A stretch of 64,000 nt of DNA, taken from assembly GCA_943846715.1 (NCBI GenBank), contig OX044356.1, forward strand, positions 992,001 to 1,056,000, in the 5' to 3' direction. Numbering within the stretch: the first letter of the stretch is position 1; every line of letters starts with the position of its first letter. Origin of the DNA: TMED14 sp002378565. Lineage in GTDB: Bacteria > Bacteroidota > Bacteroidia > Flavobacteriales > Schleiferiaceae. Of the stretch, positions 43,134 through 51,234 are shown piece by piece. Under the pieces are notes generated by a model. It made no database searches. It was given only the letters and a program-made list of their open reading frames with translations, and was not told where the DNA came from. The position numbers were made by a program, and so were the translations under genes.

Positions 43134-43448
43134 TGCCCTTCTAAACAATTTAAATTTACCCTGCTTTCTCTTTGACTTCCTCATGATGCGACGAGCGGAA
43201 GCGGTGGCCATGCGCATAGATTTTTCAAAGGAATTGGACTCTTTGACCACCATGATATCTTCACCTGGGACGTGAACCTTCAATTCAACGATTTTGTTGT
43301 TTCGACTTTTATTGTTGTCCAGTCGCAAGTATACCGTACTGCTTTCAGCCTGATCACTGACTCGGCTCAGGCGGGCAATGCGTTTATTGATGTAGGTAAG
43401 TAGCTTTTCACTGGCCTTGAAATGAATGGATTGGACATTGGTCTTCAT
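43128..43448 (-). CDS. hpf: Ribosome hibernation promoting factor-like protein
   Basis: The protein has 106 residues from ATG 43448 (MKTNVQSIHFKASEKLLTYINKRI), the short HPF/YfiA form. It shows the S30AE fold pattern: strand-helix start, VYLRLDNNKSRNNKIVELKVHV, then a basic C-terminal helix (RRIMRKSKRKQGKFKLFRR). Family members dimerise or silence ribosomes in stationary phase. It follows the recombinase gene by 10 bases. The tRNA promoter box partly overlaps its 3' end. Confidence 0.88.
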   Translation of the reverse strand: MKTNVQSIHFKASEKLLTYINKRIARLSRVSDQAESSTVYLRLDNNKSRNNKIVELKVHVPGEDIMVVKESNSFEKSMRMATASARRIMRKSKRKQGKFKLFRRAL

Positions 43449-43458
43449 GCTGTCAGAT

Positions 43459-44340
43459 TTAAGCATCCTTGCGGCCTCGCGGATGCGATTGTTCATAAAC
43501 GCGCTTCAGCTGCTCAATAGACGCATGGGTGTATATCTGCGTGGCCGATAGATTGCTATGCCCTAAGAGCTCCCGAATCACCGACAAATCGGCACCCATG
43601 TCCAACAAATGCGTCGCGAATGTGTGACGCAGTATATGTGGACTTTGTGTCTCGATGCTGCTAGCATCTTTAAGGTAACCATTAATCAAACCATAGACAA
43701 ATCGCTCGCCCATTTTTTTCCCTTGGCGGTCCGTGAACAACCAAGACTTATTTTCTGGCCATGCCGCGCAATACGCATGGTATGATGCCAGCCACACCGG
43801 AAGCAAGGGTAAGAGGCGTTCTTTGTTCCGCTTGCCAAGTATTCGAACTGTTTTTGATTCAACATCAATTGCTAAATGCCGCAAATTGATGAGTTCCATG
43901 CGCCGCAAGCCTAAGGTATACAAGGTTAGCATCATGAATCGGTCACGCAAACCAATGCGGTTATCAGCGTACTGCGAATCACCCAACAACGCATCAACCT
44001 CATCAAGGGTTAATGCTCTGACTAATCGCTGCTTTTGCTTCAAAGCCATGATGCCATCTGACATGGGGTTACTTTTCCCTGAGACTTGCTTATAGAAACG
44101 GCCGAATGTCCTGAGAGATGAGATCTTGCGATTGACACTCCTTGGATCCAAACCTTGATTTGAGAGGTAAATAACCCATCGCCTGACATGGGCCTTTTCA
44201 ACCAAGGATAAGTCCAGCTCGTCACCTTGTTCGCAGGCAAGAAAATCTAACCACTGCGTCAAGTCCGCTTTGTACGCTTTCACGGTGGCGGTGGACAGTC
44301 GTCTTTCCAGGCTTAGGTAGTCAATGAAGGGTTGTAACAT
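43459..44340 (-). CDS. xerC: Tyrosine recombinase XerC/XerD
   Basis: The protein has 293 residues with an N-terminal SAM-like core-binding domain (LERRLSTATVKAYKADLTQWLDFL). The catalytic domain has Arg in TLGLRRMELINL, Lys in ILGKRNKER, the HILRHTFATHLL box, LLGHSNLSATQIYTH and the nucleophile Tyr in IYTH. Size and sequence fit a chromosomal XerC or XerD that resolves chromosome dimers at dif; which of the two cannot be settled here. There are no mobile-element neighbours, so a housekeeping role is most likely. Confidence 0.9.
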   Translation of the reverse strand: MLQPFIDYLSLERRLSTATVKAYKADLTQWLDFLACEQGDELDLSLVEKAHVRRWVIYLSNQGLDPRSVNRKISSLRTFGRFYKQVSGKSNPMSDGIMALKQKQRLVRALTLDEVDALLGDSQYADNRIGLRDRFMMLTLYTLGLRRMELINLRHLAIDVESKTVRILGKRNKERLLPLLPVWLASYHAYCAAWPENKSWLFTDRQGKKMGERFVYGLINGYLKDASSIETQSPHILRHTFATHLLDMGADLSVIRELLGHSNLSATQIYTHASIEQLKRVYEQSHPRGRKDA

Positions 44341-44353
44341 CGTTGCTTATAAT

Positions 44354-44386
44354 CAAAACGCCCCGGGAAGATAATCCCCAGGGCGT
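44354..44386 (-). terminator. Terminator downstream of rpsU
   Basis: On the minus strand ACGCCC-TGGGGA-TTATCT-TCCC-GG-GGCGT is followed by TTTTG. It lies between rpsU and the recombinase gene and probably limits read-through. Confidence 0.65.
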
Positions 44387-44411
44387 CAATTTTGTGTCGA
44401 GAGACAGGATA

Positions 44412-44606
44412 TTATTCCTGTTCAGCGCGGCGAAAACCTTCAACGTAGACTGCCTTCATGTTCTGCTTACGCTTCACAACAGACGGCTTATTGAATTGCT
44501 GACGGCCACGCAGTGCGCGCATTTTACCTGTACGGTCAAACTTGCGTTTGAATCGCTTCAACGGGCGATCAATGCCCTCTCCTTCTTTTATCTTAATAAT
44601 CAACAT
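44412..44606 (-). CDS. rpsU: 30S ribosomal protein S21
   Basis: The protein has 64 residues: MLIIKIKEGEGIDRPLKRF followed by the basic KRKFDRTGKMRALRGRQQF and KPSVVKRKQ typical of S21. A -7 box TACATTTG lies 29 bases upstream of the ATG, and a terminator follows the gene, so it is probably monocistronic or only weakly linked to the recombinase. Confidence 0.95.
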   Translation of the reverse strand: MLIIKIKEGEGIDRPLKRFKRKFDRTGKMRALRGRQQFNKPSVVKRKQNMKAVYVEGFRRAEQE

Positions 44607-44635
44607 AGCGTATATATCTTCTCTCTTTGGGACGG

Positions 44636-44643
44636 CAAATGTA
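44636..44643 (-). promoter_or_regulatory. TAnnTTTG -7 box of rpsU
   Basis: Minus-strand TACATTTG, 29 bases before the rpsU ATG. No clear -33 element. Confidence 0.5.
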
Positions 44644-44681
44644 CATCAGAAAGCATCATTTGAATCTTCAGATTGATTTTT

Positions 44682-45266
44682 TCATTCCAAGCTGAAATAG
44701 CGAGGCCATTGCAGCTGTTGTATCGAGTCTGCCACCGCCAATGCCCAAACCTCATCCCAAGCCATCAAAGGCCTCACCCTGCTTCGGTATCGATGTATTG
44801 CTGTGGCACAATCCCAGCCAATGAGCGGATGTCTTCCCATGAACTCCTTGGTCATCTCATTGAAAGAAAAACAGGGAATGGGTTGGAACTCCCAACGAAC
44901 ACCTTGATCATAGCCTGGTGGCAACACTGAGGAATCCAAGCCACCCCAACGATCTTTGATCACCAATAGGCGTTCAGCCTTCCAGTCAGGCCAGCCCGCT
45001 TGATTGACCAGCCAATGAGGCTGCACACTGTCAGCCATGACATGCTTCCTTTCGAAAACCCTGCTTGCTTGACGCCGACTTTGCCATGCAGTCACAGCTG
45101 GCTTTAAGTAAGCTGGCCTTTGCTTTACAACCAAGCTGCTATCAATGGCCCAATGCTCCCATGGCTGAACCATCTCGCCTTGGCTGCTTGCATAGCGAGC
45201 AAGAAAAAGGGCGGAAAAAATTCCCGCCCAGATCCATTGAATGTATTGTCTATTCCGTCTAATCAT
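44682..45266 (-). CDS. Helix-hairpin-helix-like exported or anchored protein
   Basis: The protein has 194 residues with an N-terminal hydrophobic segment (about residues 10-28, WIWAGIFSALFLARYASS). The C-terminal part (MTKEFMGRHPLIGWDCATAIHRYRSRVRPLMAWDEVWAL to WPRYFSLE) has the spacing of a ComEA-type helix-hairpin-helix repeat, in which a His-Pro pair and an Ala-x-x-Ile-x-x-Tyr-Arg stretch precede a hairpin. Bacteroidota carry many such proteins of unclear role. The start overlaps the stop of the upstream 45-residue gene as ATGA. The family assignment is tentative. Confidence 0.55.
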   Translation of the reverse strand: MIRRNRQYIQWIWAGIFSALFLARYASSQGEMVQPWEHWAIDSSLVVKQRPAYLKPAVTAWQSRRQASRVFERKHVMADSVQPHWLVNQAGWPDWKAERLLVIKDRWGGLDSSVLPPGYDQGVRWEFQPIPCFSFNEMTKEFMGRHPLIGWDCATAIHRYRSRVRPLMAWDEVWALAVADSIQQLQWPRYFSLE

Positions 45267-45400
45267 TCCTGATCATTGTCAGAATAGGAGTCTGGTTCTT
45301 GTCGATCTGGTGCAGTGAGCACGCGGTAGAAAAAGTAAATAGTCACTACAGTTACAGTGGCTTGGGTGATTAACATCATCCAAAATGCAGAATTTGTCAT
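45263..45400 (-). CDS. 45-residue one-helix protein, candidate NSS transporter small subunit (MetS-like)
   Basis: The protein MTNSAFWMMLITQATVTVVT... has 45 residues, with one hydrophobic helix (about residues 5-28) and an acidic C-terminal tail (DSYSDNDQE). Its ATG overlaps the stop of the sodium-symporter gene as ATGA, and its own stop overlaps the next gene's ATG in the same way. Small single-helix subunits (MetS type) encoded directly after NSS symporters are known to be needed for transport in Corynebacterium. The call rests on size, topology and context; sequence similarity is weak. Confidence 0.65.
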   Translation of the reverse strand: MTNSAFWMMLITQATVTVVTIYFFYRVLTAPDRQEPDSYSDNDQE

Positions 45401-47211
45401 GATTTATTGGGGTTTCTAAGGATGGTGGCATAGTAAACCATGCCCATGATAAAGATAAAGAGACCTAGCAGTAGCAGTCGGGATAAATGCTTGTAGAATA
45501 TAGGGTTCACAAAAGATCCATTCGCAATGTCATCTCCAGCCTTCACAACTTGGCCATTGCCAACAATAACCTCATCTCCACGTTCAAAATCGTAACTGGC
45601 TAAAGCATTCTCTACTCCCTCGCCATGAATCAAGACCTTGGTGAGGCTCTCCATTTCAATGATTTCAACCACACCAGAGACTTCAGCCTCAAAGTGGTCA
45701 GCAATAGCTGTGCGATTGTGCACTACATCAACATTCATCATCTTGCCAATGATGCTGCCACTATCGAATTCCCAACCATTGTTCCAAGCACCTTGCCAAT
45801 CATTGTTCACGGGCTTGATAAGGCTCATGACGAAAACGACCAATAAAATGGTTGGTGTGACGTACTTCAATATAGGCTTGTAGATCCAAGGCAAAGCCAG
45901 ATCTGAACCTTTTTTGATTTCAGCCCAACCTTTATCAATGCCAAAGACCCAACCAAACAATATGGCCTCCGCTAGGCCAAAGACCACCAAACTGACAGTG
46001 CCCGCCCAATAATCGTATTCATCAAAGACCCCCTCTTGGAAGAAGATCACCGTTGGCAAACCCATCACCAAGGTCACAAGACCAAAGGTCAAGGCTGATT
46101 TTTTAACGCTGTAACCAAACTCATCTTGCATGAAGCCCATCCAGGGGGTGCCCATGGCTAACGAACTGGTAATGCCAGCAAAGAACAGTAGACCAAACCA
46201 CATCATTCCAGAGATGGAGCCCAGCAAGGTTCCCCACTTATTGAAGAGGTATGGCATGGTTTCAAAGGCCATGGAGAATCCTGCATTTTCGCGAACCCAA
46301 TCCAAGCCAAGGTAGCCAACTGCAATAGGAATAACCACTGATGCGCCAAGCACAATTTCCACAAATCCATTCATCCAACCGGCTGTCATGGCATTCAATG
46401 CAATGTCATCCTTAGGCTTCACGTAGGAAGCGTAGCAATGAATTGTCCCCATGCCTACGGATAGGGTGAAGAAAATTTGACCAGCAGCTGCCAACCAAAC
46501 ATCTGGATTCCATAGGGTGTCAAATTGTGGTTGCCACAAGAAATTCAACCCCAAAAAGGAATCGCAATCCGTGCAACCAGCAACCGCCCCTGAATCGCCT
46601 AACGTGATACCACGTATAGCCAACAAGACCCCAAATAAGATCAACAATGGCATGCCAACCTTGGCAACCTTTTCAACACCACCCTTCAGCCCTTTGGACA
46701 GAATGTATGTGTTCAATGCCAAGCAAATCAAATAAAAGAAAACCGTCTCAAAAGGAATACCTAATGTGCTTTCCGTGAGGCTCACATAGGTTGCAAAAAA
46801 GTCCACAACCTCTGATTGATTCATGCCAATGAACGTTCCCTTCAATGAATGAAACACATATGACAGTGTCCAAGACTCAATGTAGCAGTAGTATGCTGCA
46901 ACACCAATGTTGGTGAATATCCCAAAGACCCCTATGTATTTCCAAAAGCGGCTCTTGCCCATTTTGTCCACAATAAATGGTGTACTATGGTTGCCAAACA
47001 TGCCGCCAAATCGCCCAGTTGCCCACTCCATCCATAGCAGGGGAATGCCCATGAGCAGAAAACAAATCAGGTAAGGAATGATGAATGTGCCACCGCCATT
47101 TTCTACGGCTTGCACGGGGAATCTTAGAAAATTACCCAGGCCCACGGCGTTGCCGGCCATAGCCAAAATGAGTCCGACGCGGGTACCCCACGTTTGCGTT
47201 TGTGTTGACAT
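45397..47211 (-). CDS. Sodium-dependent symporter of the NSS (SLC6/LeuT) family
   Basis: The protein has 604 residues and about 12 membrane segments. TM1 carries the unwound ligand/Na+ site (ILAMAGNAVGLGNFLRFP). FTLSVGMGTIHCYASYV is TM6-like and GITSSLAMGTPWMGF is TM8-like. It imports amino acids or related compounds with Na+. Bacterial relatives are usually about 450-520 residues; here about 100 residues (472-574) are inserted between the last two membrane segments. Part of the insert (GVVEIIEMESL to GDEVIVGNGQVVKAGD) looks like a small beta-barrel of the barrel-sandwich type. The gene is followed by a coupled small protein. Confidence 0.92.
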   Translation of the reverse strand: MSTQTQTWGTRVGLILAMAGNAVGLGNFLRFPVQAVENGGGTFIIPYLICFLLMGIPLLWMEWATGRFGGMFGNHSTPFIVDKMGKSRFWKYIGVFGIFTNIGVAAYYCYIESWTLSYVFHSLKGTFIGMNQSEVVDFFATYVSLTESTLGIPFETVFFYLICLALNTYILSKGLKGGVEKVAKVGMPLLILFGVLLAIRGITLGDSGAVAGCTDCDSFLGLNFLWQPQFDTLWNPDVWLAAAGQIFFTLSVGMGTIHCYASYVKPKDDIALNAMTAGWMNGFVEIVLGASVVIPIAVGYLGLDWVRENAGFSMAFETMPYLFNKWGTLLGSISGMMWFGLLFFAGITSSLAMGTPWMGFMQDEFGYSVKKSALTFGLVTLVMGLPTVIFFQEGVFDEYDYWAGTVSLVVFGLAEAILFGWVFGIDKGWAEIKKGSDLALPWIYKPILKYVTPTILLVVFVMSLIKPVNNDWQGAWNNGWEFDSGSIIGKMMNVDVVHNRTAIADHFEAEVSGVVEIIEMESLTKVLIHGEGVENALASYDFERGDEVIVGNGQVVKAGDDIANGSFVNPIFYKHLSRLLLLGLFIFIMGMVYYATILRNPNKS

Positions 47212-47238
47212 AAAATGTATTGAGCGATTAGGTGATGC

Positions 47239-48135
47239 TCAAATATAGGGAATCGCATCCAAGACTTCAGCAAAACTGTGAGGAGAAAAGGAAAAATCCT
47301 TCTTCGCTTTGTCAATATTGAACCCTGTCACTGGCGGACGTGCGGCCACTTGACTCAACGTCTGACTACTCACCTCATCGATCAAGCCTGCATCAAGTCC
47401 TGCATGGCGAGCCACCCGATGCACCAAATCCAAAATACTCATGGACTCTGGACCGCTGATGTGGTAGGTCCCAAGTGAATGGCTATCAATGATCTGAAGA
47501 CAGGCTTCTGCCAGGTCCATACTCCATGTCGGTGACCGGTATTGGTCATTGACAACCTGGATTCTTTGTCCTTTTGCCAAGGCTTCTCGTGCCCACAGAA
47601 TGATGTTGCTTCGAGACAGCGTTGGCACATAACCAATCACTAAAATTGTTCGCGCAATGGTCCAAGCACAGGCTGATGCCTTGACCAAGGTCTCTGCATC
47701 CAGCTTTGATTGGCCATAAACACTCAATGGGTTTGCCTCTGCATCCTCTGCATAAGGCCCATCCTTTCCATCAAAAATGAAATCCGTACTCAACAACAGC
47801 AAATGGGCATCATGCGACTCACAGGCAGCAATGACATTTGCCGTTGCTTCAACATTGAGTGCTTGACATTGATTGGGGTTACGTTCACAATCATCAACTT
47901 GTGTCATAGCCGCTGCGTGTATGACCGCTTCAGGACGAAAATCCTCCATGGCCCGCTGCAAGTCTCCATCAACCATCAAATCTACCGTGGCATACGTTGC
48001 GCCGAAGCAATCACCTCGCTGGGGTCCCCTGCCAGTTGCTAGCAAGGTGTGCCTACCCTTTCCCGCGTGCAACAAGGATTTACCAAGCAAGCCATTGGCG
48101 CCCGTGATTAAAATCCGTTTCTCAGAAGATGCCAT
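47239..48135 (-). CDS. SDR-family dTDP-4-dehydrorhamnose reductase-like protein (RmlD type)
   Basis: The protein has 298 residues from ATG 48135, one base after the pyrF stop; an in-frame extension upstream would overlap pyrF. It has a Rossmann motif ITGANGLLGKSLL, VIHAAAMTQVDDCERNP, the STDFIFDGKDGPYAED segment and the catalytic YGQSKLDAE (Tyr/Lys). This is the pattern of extended SDRs related to RmlD. It may reduce dTDP-4-keto-L-rhamnose, but RmlD-like proteins also act on other NDP-sugars. Its stop codon lies inside the -7 box of the downstream symporter gene. Confidence 0.85.
   Translation of the reverse strand: MASSEKRILITGANGLLGKSLLHAGKGRHTLLATGRGPQRGDCFGATYATVDLMVDGDLQRAMEDFRPEAVIHAAAMTQVDDCERNPNQCQALNVEATANVIAACESHDAHLLLLSTDFIFDGKDGPYAEDAEANPLSVYGQSKLDAETLVKASACAWTIARTILVIGYVPTLSRSNIILWAREALAKGQRIQVVNDQYRSPTWSMDLAEACLQIIDSHSLGTYHISGPESMSILDLVHRVARHAGLDAGLIDEVSSQTLSQVAARPPVTGFNIDKAKKDFSFSPHSFAEVLDAIPYI
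47240..47247 (-). promoter_or_regulatory. TAnnTTTG -7 box overlapping the reductase stop codon
   Basis: Minus-strand TATATTTG, 28 bases before the symporter ATG. Its TTTG shares bases with the TGA stop of the RmlD-like gene (ATT TGA). It would give the symporter genes their own promoter. Confidence 0.45.
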
Positions 48136-48136
48136 G

Positions 48137-48955
48137 TTAAGCCGGCCAGTATTGTCGCATGCTCGCATGCAATGAGGATGCCTCTTTTGCTGCAGCTGCA
48201 GCAAAATCCAAGCCTGATGAGGCATAAAGGATAGAACGCGATGCATTGATCAATAAACCAACCCCTCGTTGATCCTTGAAGGCACCAGCGCTCATGACAT
48301 CTTGGACGGTGCCACCTTGCGCACCTACGCCGGGTACCAGGAAAATATGTTCAGGCAGCCTTGCCCTGACTTTTGCTAAGGCCTCGGTCCGGGTTGCACC
48401 CACGACCACCATGAGTTGATTTGGACTTCCCCATTCATCGTACTTATCCAACACCAACTCATGCAAGCGCCGGCCATCTGCCATGGTTTGCATTTGGAAG
48501 TCCTCTGCGCCAGCATTGCTTGTCAGCCCCAAGCCAATGGCCCATTTACCTTCCATGAAAAATGGTGTCACACTGTCCTTGCCCATGTAGGGCGCAACGG
48601 TGATGGCATCAAAACCCATTTCGCCTAAAATACCTTGAGCATATTGACTTGCGGTGTTGCCGATGTCACCTCGCTTGGCATCTGCAATGGTGAAAACATC
48701 CATGGATGACAGATGCTTTGCCACCTCATCCAGTGCCTGCCAACCATGACGACCCAGGGCCTCAAAGAAGGCAAAATTTGGCTTGTATGCGACGGCATGA
48801 TCTGCTGTGGCATCAATGATGAGCTTGCAAAAAGTTGCCACACCCTCAGCATCCCCTTTGAGACCCTGAGGCATCCGCTTCAAGTCAGGGTCAAGCCCTA
48901 CGCAAAGCAAAGATTGCTTTACTTCAATGTTGGCTAAGAGTTGATTGCGTGTCAT
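48137..48955 (-). CDS. pyrF: Orotidine 5'-phosphate decarboxylase (long bacterial type)
   Basis: The protein has 272 residues. LCVGLDPDLKRMP opens the barrel, and the catalytic motif is DAKRGDIGNTASQYA; YKPNFAFFEALG and FLVPGVGAQGG complete the phosphate site. It converts OMP to UMP, the last step of pyrimidine synthesis. Its start overlaps the prfA stop by four bases (ATGA). Confidence 0.96.
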   Translation of the reverse strand: MTRNQLLANIEVKQSLLCVGLDPDLKRMPQGLKGDAEGVATFCKLIIDATADHAVAYKPNFAFFEALGRHGWQALDEVAKHLSSMDVFTIADAKRGDIGNTASQYAQGILGEMGFDAITVAPYMGKDSVTPFFMEGKWAIGLGLTSNAGAEDFQMQTMADGRRLHELVLDKYDEWGSPNQLMVVVGATRTEALAKVRARLPEHIFLVPGVGAQGGTVQDVMSAGAFKDQRGVGLLINASRSILYASSGLDFAAAAAKEASSLHASMRQYWPA

Positions 48956-50031
48956 TCGCTTCCTTCCTTCAATCGTTCTGCGTTTTCTGCGAGCTGCAAG
49001 GCATCAATCAACGGGGCAATGGCACCATTAATAATCTCTGGCAAGTTGTATAAAGTTAAGCCGATTCGGTGATCTGTCACACGGCTTTGCGGGTAGTTGT
49101 AGGTGCGGATTTTTGCACTGCGATCGCCGGTGCTTACGAGGGATTTCCGCTTGGCAGCGATGACTTCATTCCGCTCAGCTCGTGCCTTATCCCAAATCCT
49201 TGCCCTCAAGACTGTCAAGGCCTGAGCGTAATTTTTATGCTGTGACCGGCCATCCTGACACTCAACGACAATGCCGGTTGGTGCATGGGTTAATCGCACA
49301 CCCGATTCAGTCTTGTTGACGTGCTGACCCCCTGCCCCACTGGAGCGGAAAGTGTCCTTTCGGATATCCTTGTTGTCAATCACAACATCCAATTCATCGG
49401 CTTCTGGCATGACTGCCACTGTCACAGCTGAGGTGTGCACACGGCCTTGTGACTCCGTCGACGGGACACGCTGCACACGGTGAACACCCGACTCATATTT
49501 CATGATGCCATACACACCTTCTCCTCGCAATTGAATGGTAGCCTCTTTGTAGCCACCATGGGTAGCATCCGTGGAAGAAATCCATTCAGCCTTCCAGCCC
49601 TTGTCTTCAATGAAACGCAAATACATGCGGACAATCTCGCCAGAAAAAATACCAGCTTCATCACCGCCAATGCCAGCGCGAACCTCTAAAACCGCATCTT
49701 TCTCATCCTCAGGGTCCTTAGGTATCAGCATGATACGAATGGATTCTTCAAGTTCTTGAATGGCTGGGGTCAGCTCATCATATTCCTCCTGCGCCATGGC
49801 TTTCATGTCCGGATCTTTTTCCGTCTTCAACATGCCTTTTGCCTCTCCATAACGGGCAAGTTTATCCAAGTAATTCTTGCGCACCTGCATGATGTCGTTG
49901 AGGGACTTGAATTCACGGTTCAAGAGAATAAATCGCGCTGAATCAGAGGCAATTTCCGGTTGCATCAGGAGATCATTCACCTCGTTGAAGCGAAGCCAGA
50001 TGGCATGCAGCTTGTCGGTCAAATGATTCAT
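48952..50031 (-). CDS. prfA: Peptide chain release factor 1
   Basis: The protein has 359 residues. The GGQ motif is in SSGAGGQHVNKTESGVRL; the codon-recognition region and the TESQGRVHTSAVTVAVMPE stretch match RF1. It terminates translation at UAA and UAG. The start shares one base with the stop of the upstream PurM-like gene. Confidence 0.97.
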   Translation of the reverse strand: MNHLTDKLHAIWLRFNEVNDLLMQPEIASDSARFILLNREFKSLNDIMQVRKNYLDKLARYGEAKGMLKTEKDPDMKAMAQEEYDELTPAIQELEESIRIMLIPKDPEDEKDAVLEVRAGIGGDEAGIFSGEIVRMYLRFIEDKGWKAEWISSTDATHGGYKEATIQLRGEGVYGIMKYESGVHRVQRVPSTESQGRVHTSAVTVAVMPEADELDVVIDNKDIRKDTFRSSGAGGQHVNKTESGVRLTHAPTGIVVECQDGRSQHKNYAQALTVLRARIWDKARAERNEVIAAKRKSLVSTGDRSAKIRTYNYPQSRVTDHRIGLTLYNLPEIINGAIAPLIDALQLAENAERLKEGSE

Positions 50032-51206
50032 CAGACTTGGTAGATTTCAATGCCTTCAACGGTGTGAATATGCACTTCAGCTACATCACTTGCTTCAACA
50101 TGGCCAATAACCTTCGCCTCCACCTGGAATGATGCAGCCACATCAATGATGGCTTGTGCATGCTCAGGGTCAACATAAATCTCCATGCGGTGTCCCATGT
50201 TAAACACCCGGTACATTTCACGCCAAGGTGTGCCTGACTCTGATTGGATTAAAGCAAACAATGGCGGCACATCAAAGAGCTTATCCTTGATGATTTTGCC
50301 AGATTTCACAAAGTGAAGAACCTTGGTTTGTGCACCACCACTGCAATGCACCATGCCTTTGATATGAGGGCGAAGGCTTTTCAATAATTCAATGATGATT
50401 GGTGCATAGGTCCTTGTTGGAGACAGCACCAATTGGCCTGCAGGCAATGGACTCCCTTCAATGGGGTCTGTCAATTGCTTGCTGCCTGAATAGATGAAAG
50501 ATTTATCTGTTTCTGGTGAAAAAGATTCCGGGTATTCAGTCATCAAGTACTTAGCAAATACATCGTGGCGTGCAGACGTCAAGCCATTGGATCCCATGCC
50601 GCCATTGTACTCGCTTTCATAGCTTGCCTGTCCACTTGAAGACAAGCCAACAATGACCTGACCCGCAGCAATGTTTGCATTGTCAATGACATCCTTGCGG
50701 GCCATTCTTGCCATGACTGTTGAATCGACAATCACGGTGCGAACCAAATCACCAACATCAGCTGTTTCGCCCCCCGTGGATTGGATGTCCATGCCTGCCT
50801 TCCGCAGGTCTGCCAGCACAGATTCAGTTCCATCAATCAGAGCGCCAATCACCTCACCTGGAATCAAATGCTTGTTTCTTCCAATGGTGCTTGAGAGCAG
50901 AATGGGACCCGTGGCGCCAACACAGAGTAAGTCATCCACATTCATGATAACGGCATCTTGCGCGATGCCGCGCCATACAGATAGGTCTCCTGTTTCCTTC
51001 CAAAGCATGTAGGCCAAGGAGCTTTTTGTGCCTGCGCCATCCGCATGCATCACTAAGCAGTGATCAGCTGATCCACTGAGTGTGTCAGGTACAATTTTAC
51101 AAAATGCCAATGGGAATAATCCCTTGTCGATGTTAGCAATGGCTTTGTGGACCTCTTCCTTACCAGAAGAAACCCCGCGACTTGCATACCGTGCACTTGG
51201 ATCCAT
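50031..51206 (-). CDS. purM: PurM-like phosphoribosylformylglycinamidine cyclo-ligase (AIR synthase)
   Basis: The protein has 391 residues with the AIR synthase fold: HADGAGTKSSLAYM, MNVDDLLCVGATGPILLSSTIGRNK, STGGETADVGDLV, and C-terminal CSGGAQTKVLHFV and FNMGHRMEIYV. It is about 40 residues longer than typical PurM, but the AIR synthase features are clear. It closes the imidazole ring in purine synthesis. It is followed by prfA and pyrF in one run. A TAnnTTTG box sits exactly four bases before its ATG. Confidence 0.9.
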   Translation of the reverse strand: MDPSARYASRGVSSGKEEVHKAIANIDKGLFPLAFCKIVPDTLSGSADHCLVMHADGAGTKSSLAYMLWKETGDLSVWRGIAQDAVIMNVDDLLCVGATGPILLSSTIGRNKHLIPGEVIGALIDGTESVLADLRKAGMDIQSTGGETADVGDLVRTVIVDSTVMARMARKDVIDNANIAAGQVIVGLSSSGQASYESEYNGGMGSNGLTSARHDVFAKYLMTEYPESFSPETDKSFIYSGSKQLTDPIEGSPLPAGQLVLSPTRTYAPIIIELLKSLRPHIKGMVHCSGGAQTKVLHFVKSGKIIKDKLFDVPPLFALIQSESGTPWREMYRVFNMGHRMEIYVDPEHAQAIIDVAASFQVEAKVIGHVEASDVAEVHIHTVEGIEIYQV

Positions 51207-51210
51207 CTGG

Positions 51211-51218
51211 CAAAGGTA
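51211..51218 (-). promoter_or_regulatory. TAnnTTTG -7 box four bases before the purM ATG
   Basis: Minus-strand TACCTTTG, then CCAG, then ATG at 51206. It has the same spacing as the boxes at 7972-7979 and 7996-8003, so the transcript should begin at the start codon. It lies in the 28 bases between the OmpA gene and purM. Confidence 0.5.
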
Positions 51219-51234
51219 ATGCCGAGGCCTCAGC

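Noticed and set aside
43459..44340. Integrase of a mobile element
   Set aside because: Its length, motifs and ribosomal/tRNA neighbours fit XerC/XerD. It lies near tRNA genes, but I see no att-site repeats or phage genes.
48136..48246. N-terminal extension of the RmlD-like gene
   Set aside because: It runs through pyrF; the ATG at 48135 precedes the Rossmann motif at the usual distance.
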